Positions 58,437 through 64,000 of a stretch of DNA of 64,000 nucleotides are shown one piece after another (the stretch's first letter is position 1; the number at the start of each line of letters is the position of its first letter). The stretch spans positions 186,001 to 250,000 of the forward strand of contig NZ_JBJURJ010000009.1 in the NCBI RefSeq assembly GCF_046098205.1. Reading direction: 5' to 3'. The DNA comes from Paenibacillus_AR mesotrionivorans. Lineage in GTDB: Bacteria; Bacillota; Bacilli; Paenibacillales; NBRC-103111. Made by a program: the position numbers and the translations under genes. The notes under the pieces are model-generated. The model was not told where the DNA came from. It made no database searches and worked only from the letters and a program-made list of their open reading frames with translations.

Positions 58437-59648
58437 ATGAACCCCAACACAGTCATAGTCCGACTGGGCGAGCTTACCCTGAAGGGCCGCAACCGGCACC
58501 GTTTCGAAAAACGGGTGCTGCAGCAGCTGCAGCCCTTGCGGGAGCAATATCCCAATACAGGAATATCCCTGGAATTTGGACGTATTCATATTGATCTGCA
58601 GGAAACGCCGTATGAGGCGGCGGCAGAGGTGCTGGACAAGATTTTTGGGCTGGCTTCTTACAGCCCTGCCCATAGGGTCAGCCTGGAATTGGAAGATATC
58701 CGGGAGAAGGCGCTTGAGCTGATGCGGGAGCTGGAGTCTCCGGAAGGGAAGCGCACCTTTAAGGTAGCGGCCAAACGCTCCAACAAAAAGTATCCCCATG
58801 ATTCCATGGCGCTGATGCAGCTGGTGGGCGGGCATATTCTGCGCCACACCCAAGGCTGGCTGGTGGATGTGCATCATCCGGAGGTGACGCTGTGGGTGGA
58901 TATCCGTGACAAGGAGGCTTTTGTGTTTACGGATATTGTGCCGGGAAGCGGCGGGTATCCGCTGGGCACCAACGGGAAGGGGATGCTGCTTTTATCCGGA
59001 GGGATTGACAGTCCGGTTGCGGGCTGGCTGTCCATGCGGATGGGACTGGAGATTGAAGCCGTCCATTTCCACAGCTATCCCTACACCAGTGAACGCGCCA
59101 AACGGAAGGTGGAGGACCTGGCCCGGGAACTGGCAAGGTATTCGGGTACACTTAAGCTGCATATGGTGCCGTTTACGGACATTCAGGTGAAGCTGAAGGA
59201 GCAGGGGCGCGAAAATCTGCTGGTGATTTGTATGAAGCGGGCCATGCTGCGGATTGCAGAGCAGTTGGCGGAGCGGCGGTCCGCCAAAGCGTTGATTACC
59301 GGGGAGAGCCTGGGCCAAGTAGCCAGCCAAACCCTGGCCAGTCTGGACGTTATCGGCCGAGCGGCGCAGATTCCGGTGCTGCGGCCGCTGATTACCATGG
59401 ATAAGGGGGAAATTGTGAAGGTTTCGGAGAAAATCGGCACCTTCCCCATCTCCATCCAGCCGTATGAGGATTGCTGTACTCTCTTCCTGCCCAAATCTCC
59501 CTCTACAAACCCGAGCATCCGGACGGTGGAAAAGGTGGAGGCGATGATTCCGGGGCTGGATGAGCTGATCCGGCTTGCGGTGGAAGGCACGGAAACACAG
59601 GTAATCGAGGCGGGCCAATCCGCCCGTGAGCTGGACGAGTTGTTTTAG
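58437..59648 (+). CDS. thiI: ThiI, tRNA 4-thiouridine synthase
   Basis: A 403-residue ThiI with an N-terminal ferredoxin-like/THUMP domain (VRLGELTLKGRNRHRFEKRV; FKVAAKRSNKKYPHDS) and the PP-loop ATPase SGGIDSPVAGWLSM. It ends at about residue 400, lacking the C-terminal rhodanese domain of the E. coli protein, as usual in Bacillales; CCTLFLP near the end holds conserved cysteines. It adenylates U8 of tRNA for sulfur insertion. GGAGGAAA precedes the ATG. Confidence 0.95.
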   Translation: MNPNTVIVRLGELTLKGRNRHRFEKRVLQQLQPLREQYPNTGISLEFGRIHIDLQETPYEAAAEVLDKIFGLASYSPAHRVSLELEDIREKALELMRELESPEGKRTFKVAAKRSNKKYPHDSMALMQLVGGHILRHTQGWLVDVHHPEVTLWVDIRDKEAFVFTDIVPGSGGYPLGTNGKGMLLLSGGIDSPVAGWLSMRMGLEIEAVHFHSYPYTSERAKRKVEDLARELARYSGTLKLHMVPFTDIQVKLKEQGRENLLVICMKRAMLRIAEQLAERRSAKALITGESLGQVASQTLASLDVIGRAAQIPVLRPLITMDKGEIVKVSEKIGTFPISIQPYEDCCTLFLPKSPSTNPSIRTVEKVEAMIPGLDELIRLAVEGTETQVIEAGQSARELDELF

Positions 59649-59724
59649 GTAATAGAGGATTCCAGGGGGGCCCGCCGACTTGGGGCGTAAACGAGTAAAG
59701 GTGGAACCCGCGCCCTCCGCGCTC

Positions 59725-59907
59725 TAACGGAACTTAGAGACGCTTACAGGCTAAAATCCAGCGGCTTCGTGCGTTAAAGGAACTCAGAGACACTTAGCCG
59801 CGTAAACTGGACCAATTTGGGCGCAAATTGTGCTCTAAGGGTCGCTGAGTTCCGTTAGAATTCAAACTGGCCAATTTACGGCCGCTAAGGGCTTCTGAGT
59901 TCCGTTA
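59725..59907. repeat. Four-module 183-bp palindromic element, copy 9 (GGAACT...AGAG subtype)
   Basis: Forward modules at 59725 (TAACGGAACTTAGAG) and 59775; reverse modules start at 59835 and 59885 (CTAAGG... TGAGTTCCGTTA). Spacing 50/60/50, length 183 bp. Same core type as copy 2. It occupies the 391-base gap between thiI and the GH31 terminator. Confidence 0.9.
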
Positions 59908-59966
59908 GCGCTTCGGCGTACTTTGGGAGGCAGGAACCAGCCGCTGCCATCATCGCCAAAAACAAA

Positions 59967-60000
59967 CCCCCTCCGTTGGACTAACATCCAACGAAGGGGG
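59967..60000 (-). terminator. Terminator of the GH31 gene
   Basis: CCCCC...CGTTGGA pairs with TCCAACG...GGGGG. On the minus strand it is followed by TTTGTTTTTGG. It may also stop read-through from thiI. Confidence 0.82.
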
Positions 60001-60039
60001 CTTTGCTATGCGGGTTGAGCTGCCGCCTATCTGTCCGCC

Positions 60040-62373
60040 TTATTCCAAACGAATGGTAATCTCACCGGCCAAGGCGCCGGCGGGAATACATACGCTTTGC
60101 GCATCCGGCCCGGCTTCAACACCGGTACCTTCCACAGCAGACACCGCTCCCATACTATACAGTGAAATCCGGAAGGGGGCGCCGGTTCCTTCATAACGGA
60201 CCCGCAGCGCCTGCTGCTCCCTCTCTGCCAAAACGGACAGGGCAACGGCTCCTTTGGTGTCCCGAACCTGCACCTTCGTATGCTGGCCGTCCTCCAACGC
60301 GTACAGCCGGAGGTCGGCGTCTTCCGCATACGTATAGTCCGGCCGGTGGTCCACGGCCCCCACAGCCAAGAAGGAATTGGGCCGTACCCAAAGCGGCAGA
60401 CTTAAGAAACCATGGTTTTCCCTGATCCAGCGGCCGCCTTCTTCCGTTTCGCCGGTTAACAGCCGGGTCCACCTCCCGCGGGGCAGATAATAATCCACAT
60501 CTCCTTGTTCACTGAACACCGGGGCCACCAGCAGACTGCCGCCTAACATGTACTGCCGGTCCAGATACAGACAGGCCGGATCCTCCGGGAACTCCAGCAC
60601 CATCGCCCGCATCACCGGCAGTCCCAGCTCATGCGCTTGGGCAGCGGCGTCGTAGAGATAGGGCATCAGGCTGCACTTGAGCTTGGTGAAAAAGCGGGCC
60701 GTATCCACCGACTCCTCATCATACGCCCATGGCACCCGGTAGGAATGGCTGCCGTGCAGGCGGCTGTGGCTGGAGAGCAGTCCGAAGGCCAGCCAACGCT
60801 TGAACACATGGGCCGGGGCGGTGTTCTCAAAGCCGCCGATGTCGTGGCTCCAGAAGCCGAAGCCGGAGAGGCCCAGGGACAGGCCGCCCCGAAGGCTTTC
60901 GGCCATGGCCCCGTAGTCGGCGTAGCAGTCCCCGCCCCAGTGGACGGGAAACTGCTGGCAGCCCACCGTGGCGGAACGGGCGAATACCGCGGCTTCTCCC
61001 GGTCCCAGCAGCTCCTCCAGTACATTGAAAACAGTCCGGTTATATAAGAAGGTATAATAATTATGCATCAGAACCGGATCAGAACCGTCCGCATACGCCA
61101 CATCCACCGGGATCCGTTCGCCGAAGTCGGTTTTGAAGGCGTCCACACCCATCTCCACCAGCTCCCTGAGGTATCCCGCATACCACCGGCAGGCCTCAGG
61201 ATTGGTGAAATCCACCAAAGCCATTCCCGGCTGCCATTGATCCCCCTGCCATACATCGCCGTTAGCCCGGTGCAGGAGATACCCCTTTTCCTTCCCCTCG
61301 GCAAACAAAGGAGAGCGCTGGGCGATATATGGATTAATCCACACGCAAATCTTCAAGCCCTTTTCCTTCAGCCGCGCCAGCATTCCCGCCGGATCGGGAA
61401 ATACCCGCCTATCCCACCGGAAGTCCGTCCAATGGAACTCCTTCATCCAGAAGCAGTCAAAATGGAACACATGGAGGGGAATATCCCGCTCCTTCATGCC
61501 GTCCACAAAGGAAGTCACAGTCTCCTCATCGTATTGGGTCGTGAAGGAGGTGGACAGCCACAAGCCGAAGGTCCAGGCGGGGGGCAATGCGGGTTTGCCT
61601 GTCAGCTCCGTATACCGGCCTAGAACATCTTTCATCGTGGGGCCGGCAAGAATGTAATATTCCAAGGTTTCGCCGGGAACGCTGAACTGGGCTTTTTTCA
61701 CCTTTTCCGAGGCCAGCTCGAAGGACACCCGTCCCGGATGGTTGACCAAAACTCCGTATCCTTTACTGCTGATGTAGAAAGGAATGTTCTTGTACGCTTG
61801 CTCGGTGCTGGTGCCGCCGTCGGCGTTCCAGATATCCACGGTTTGCCCGTTTTTGACAAAAGGGGTAAACCGCTCCCCCAAGCCATACAGGCATTCCCCG
61901 ATGTCCAGTTCCAGCTCCTCCCGAACGTAAGCGGTATCATCTGCGTCACGGATGTAAGCCATGGATTTGGAGGCGCTTCCAGTCAAAAGGCGGTTTTGCT
62001 CAAAAAACTCCACCCGCCAGTCCTCGCCGGAGCTGATCCGGACCGACAAGTGGCCGCTCCGCAGAATTGCCCCGCCGTCCGTCTCCTCTACAGAGAGGTG
62101 TTCATGCCCCGGAACGGAAAAAAGGGAGAAGGCGGGTCCCCGCTCCACTTCTCCCATATGGTGCATAAGCCGGATTCCGATCACCCCAGGTAGAGGGGAA
62201 AAAACGCGAACGGTCAGCAGCATGGTGTCCAGCATACTTCCTCTTCCGTGCAAAGGCCGCGGCGCAGCATATGCTGTCAGCCCTTCAGGATCAAGCTCAA
62301 TTTCGTGGGGTTGTACGGCCCCCATAACGGTAAATCCCTTGCGAATCATCCAATTGCCATCGGTAAACTTCAT
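60040..62373 (-). CDS. yicI: Alpha-xylosidase, glycoside hydrolase family 31 (YicI-like)
   Basis: A 777-residue cytosolic GH31 enzyme. The nucleophile Asp416 is in FKTDFGERIP and the acid/base Asp482 in HWGGDCYADY; both residue numbers coincide with those of E. coli YicI. Other family marks are IWNADGGTSTEQAYKNIPFY and VFHFDCFWMKEFHWTDF. YicI releases xylose from the non-reducing end of xyloglucan-type oligosaccharides. No signal peptide, so the substrate must be imported; no sugar transporter is adjacent inside the window. It is monocistronic. Confidence 0.93.
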   Translation of the reverse strand: MKFTDGNWMIRKGFTVMGAVQPHEIELDPEGLTAYAAPRPLHGRGSMLDTMLLTVRVFSPLPGVIGIRLMHHMGEVERGPAFSLFSVPGHEHLSVEETDGGAILRSGHLSVRISSGEDWRVEFFEQNRLLTGSASKSMAYIRDADDTAYVREELELDIGECLYGLGERFTPFVKNGQTVDIWNADGGTSTEQAYKNIPFYISSKGYGVLVNHPGRVSFELASEKVKKAQFSVPGETLEYYILAGPTMKDVLGRYTELTGKPALPPAWTFGLWLSTSFTTQYDEETVTSFVDGMKERDIPLHVFHFDCFWMKEFHWTDFRWDRRVFPDPAGMLARLKEKGLKICVWINPYIAQRSPLFAEGKEKGYLLHRANGDVWQGDQWQPGMALVDFTNPEACRWYAGYLRELVEMGVDAFKTDFGERIPVDVAYADGSDPVLMHNYYTFLYNRTVFNVLEELLGPGEAAVFARSATVGCQQFPVHWGGDCYADYGAMAESLRGGLSLGLSGFGFWSHDIGGFENTAPAHVFKRWLAFGLLSSHSRLHGSHSYRVPWAYDEESVDTARFFTKLKCSLMPYLYDAAAQAHELGLPVMRAMVLEFPEDPACLYLDRQYMLGGSLLVAPVFSEQGDVDYYLPRGRWTRLLTGETEEGGRWIRENHGFLSLPLWVRPNSFLAVGAVDHRPDYTYAEDADLRLYALEDGQHTKVQVRDTKGAVALSVLAEREQQALRVRYEGTGAPFRISLYSMGAVSAVEGTGVEAGPDAQSVCIPAGALAGEITIRLE

Positions 62374-62449
62374 TGCGGCATCACCTGATCCTCTCTTATG
62401 TACAAAAACCGGCTGTCCGGGACTCCGATTCCATAAGCAGCGCTGATTT

Positions 62450-62489
62450 GACGGGCAAAGCCCCCAATCAAGAGAGAGGCTTTGCCGTC
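62450..62489 (-). terminator. Hairpin after the P-type ATPase gene
   Basis: GACGGGCAAAGCC and GGCTTTGCCGTC pair with one bulged G. The T run after it on the minus strand is poor, so its terminator role is uncertain. Confidence 0.45.
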
Positions 62490-62517
62490 AACAGCGGATC
62501 CTATTCTTCGCAGTTCC

Positions 62518-64000
62518 TTAGTTCAGCCGGCTTCTTTTAAACACTTTCAGAATCTCCGCTACGATCATAGGCAGCAGGCTCAAGCCGGCAACGATCAGCC
62601 AATCGGTGATACCCAGCGCATGGACGTTGAATATCCGGGCGATAGGGGCGATGGAGATGATGCAGACCTGCAGCACAACGCCGAACAGGAAGGAGTACAC
62701 CAGCTTCATGTTGGAGCCGAAGCCCAGCTTAAAGATGGATTCCGTGTCCGAACGCAGGTTGAAGGAATGGACCAGCTGGGAGAAGCTCAATACGCCGAAG
62801 GCCAAGGTCTGGGCATGGCGCAGGGCATCCTCCGAATAACCCTCGGGCATCAGCGGGAAGAAGCCCGTGTGGTCCGTGTACATTTTCATCCCGATAATAA
62901 ACGCCGCAAGTGTCGCAATCCCGATAATCGCTCCGTACAGCATAATGTATCCGATTTTGCCGTGGAACAGGCTTTCCTTGGCGGAGCGGGGCTTTTCCTT
63001 CATAACGGCCGGATCCTTCGGGTCCATCCCCAAAGACAGGGCAGGCAGAGTATCGGTCACCAGGTTGACCCACAGAATGTGGATCGGGCGCAGAGGTGTC
63101 GCCCATCCGAAGAGAATCGCCAGGAACAACGCCACTATTTCCCCCAGATTACAGGACAGCAGGAATAAAATGGACTTCTTTATATTTCGATAAATGTTCC
63201 GTCCTTCCTCCACAGCTTTGACAATGGACGAAAAATTATCGTCAGTGAGCACCATATCGGCAGCGCCCTTCGCTACATCCGTTCCGGTAATGCCCATGGC
63301 TACCCCGATATCCGCCTGCTTGAGGGAAGGGGCGTCATTTACGCCGTCCCCGGTCATGGAGACAATATTGCCTCTTTGCCGCAGCGCGCTGACAATCTTC
63401 ACCTTGTGCTCTGGGGAAACCCGGGCAAATACGCGCAGGTTATCTATCCGGCTGGACAGCTCCTGTTCGGAGATTTGGTCCAGCTCCACGCCTGACATGA
63501 CCTCATCCTTGGACGAAGCGATGCCCAGCTCGCTGGCGATGGCGTAGGCGGTATCCTTATGGTCGCCGGTGATCATGACGGTTTTGACACCGGCCTTTTT
63601 GCAAACGGCGATGGAGTCGGCTACCTCTGTCCGCGGTGGATCAATCATCCCCACAAGACCGACGAAGATCAGCTCCTGTTCCATTTCATCAACGGGAATA
63701 TGGCGGTCCGGCACGGGACGATAGGCAGCTCCCAATACCCGCAGGGCTTTGTCGGACATGCTCTGCGCCGCATCCATGATCGCCTTCCGGTCCGCATCGG
63801 TCATCGGCTCCACATTCCCGTTGCGGTGGATTCCGGTGGAGATGGTGAGCAGATTGTCGATGGCACCTTTGGTGTGGATGCGGAATTCCCCGTTATACAT
63901 GTTCAGCGTTGACATCAGCTTCCGGTCGGAGTCGAAGGGGAGTTCGTTTACCCGGCGGTGCTCCTCATCCAGTGATTTTTTGTCCAGGTTAACTTGATCT
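62518..64000 (-). CDS. Cation-transporting P-type ATPase, Ca2+ (SERCA-like), 3' part
   Basis: The frame is open to the right edge (ELPFDSDRKLMSTLN lies upstream of the first in-window ATG), so the 5' half is cut off. Visible are the nucleotide-binding domain (FRIHTKGAIDNLL), hinge motifs MITGDHKDTA and MTGDGVNDAPSLKQADIG, and the C-terminal membrane helices with LPIHILWVNLVTD-like RPIHILWVNLVTDTLPALSLGM. This is the P2A Ca2+-ATPase pattern; the phosphorylated DKTGT lies outside. It exports Ca2+ from the cytosol. Confidence 0.93.
   Translation of the reverse strand, partial: DQVNLDKKSLDEEHRRVNELPFDSDRKLMSTLNMYNGEFRIHTKGAIDNLLTISTGIHRNGNVEPMTDADRKAIMDAAQSMSDKALRVLGAAYRPVPDRHIPVDEMEQELIFVGLVGMIDPPRTEVADSIAVCKKAGVKTVMITGDHKDTAYAIASELGIASSKDEVMSGVELDQISEQELSSRIDNLRVFARVSPEHKVKIVSALRQRGNIVSMTGDGVNDAPSLKQADIGVAMGITGTDVAKGAADMVLTDDNFSSIVKAVEEGRNIYRNIKKSILFLLSCNLGEIVALFLAILFGWATPLRPIHILWVNLVTDTLPALSLGMDPKDPAVMKEKPRSAKESLFHGKIGYIMLYGAIIGIATLAAFIIGMKMYTDHTGFFPLMPEGYSEDALRHAQTLAFGVLSFSQLVHSFNLRSDTESIFKLGFGSNMKLVYSFLFGVVLQVCIISIAPIARIFNVHALGITDWLIVAGLSLLPMIVAEILKVFKRSRLN

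Noticed and set aside
1638..59907. CRISPR arrays
   Set aside because: The repeated modules alternate orientation in fours with related, not unique, spacers and no cas gene is present.
1..64000. tRNA or rRNA genes, prophage or complete insertion sequences
   Set aside because: No cloverleaf, 16S/23S/5S stretch, integrase or transposase was recognised anywhere in the window.

Overview
The window is a chromosomal segment of a Paenibacillus-like member of the Bacillales. Evidence seen directly: a conserved Firmicute housekeeping block in B. subtilis order (rpsU-yqeY-nfeD-floA ... yqfC-yqfD-phoH-pgpH-ybeY-dgkA-cdd-era-yqzL-recO-yqfL-yqxD-dnaG-sigA-...-trmK-yqfO), strong AGGAGG ribosome sites, frequent GTG/TTG starts, sporulation genes and many rho-independent terminators. 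The moderately high GC, a split FeoB, a class A-like RNase P RNA and Paenibacillus-style small proteins make Paenibacillus or a close relative the best guess (inference).

Layout. 1-6.6 kb: the 3' end of addA, then sbcD-sbcC (double-strand break repair). 6.9-11.2 kb: a formate/nitrite-type channel, a TetR domain fused in frame to an FAD oxidoreductase, a Gly/Pro/Trp-rich Sm-like protein and a HIT hydrolase. 11.3-15.2 kb: rpsU-yqeY and the nfeD-floA membrane-microdomain cluster. 15.3-19.3 kb: an EamA transporter behind an FMN riboswitch, and feoA with a two-gene FeoB. 20-38.3 kb: the sporulation/ribosome/replication block, interrupted by an AraC-GyrI regulator and a 1.1-kb repeat island. A glycine-type T-box expression platform remains where glyQS would normally sit. 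38.3-44.2 kb: rnpB, an RpiR regulator next to an IlvD/Edd dehydratase that share a promoter-operator sequence, and an S8 protease. 44.4-50.2 kb: a YpuI-like protein, a VanH-like D-lactate dehydrogenase, LysR and TetR/MFS regulatory pairs and small proteins. 50.9-55.8 kb: a four-gene nucleoside ABC importer of the NupNOPQ type. 56-64 kb: a lytic transglycosylase, the cysteine desulfurase/ThiI pair for tRNA 4-thiouridine, a YicI-type alpha-xylosidase, and the 3' part of a Ca2+ P-type ATPase cut by the right edge.

The most striking non-coding signal is a family of about 183-bp intergenic elements, nine copies in 64 kb. Each is built from four ~24-bp modules in the order forward, forward, reverse, reverse. 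Module starts are spaced almost exactly 50-60-50 bp and the element is symmetric about its centre. The outer frame (TAACGG ... CCGTTA, total 183 bp) is the same at six loci, yet the module cores fall into five different sequence subtypes, each uniform within a locus. I do not recognise it as a described family, and it is the best candidate here for an undescribed system. Other notable signals are the T-box remnant, the riboswitch-controlled EamA transporter, a (GTTTAGG)n array, a tandem 67-bp hairpin that supplies the end of pgpH, and several regulator/operator pairs readable from sequence.
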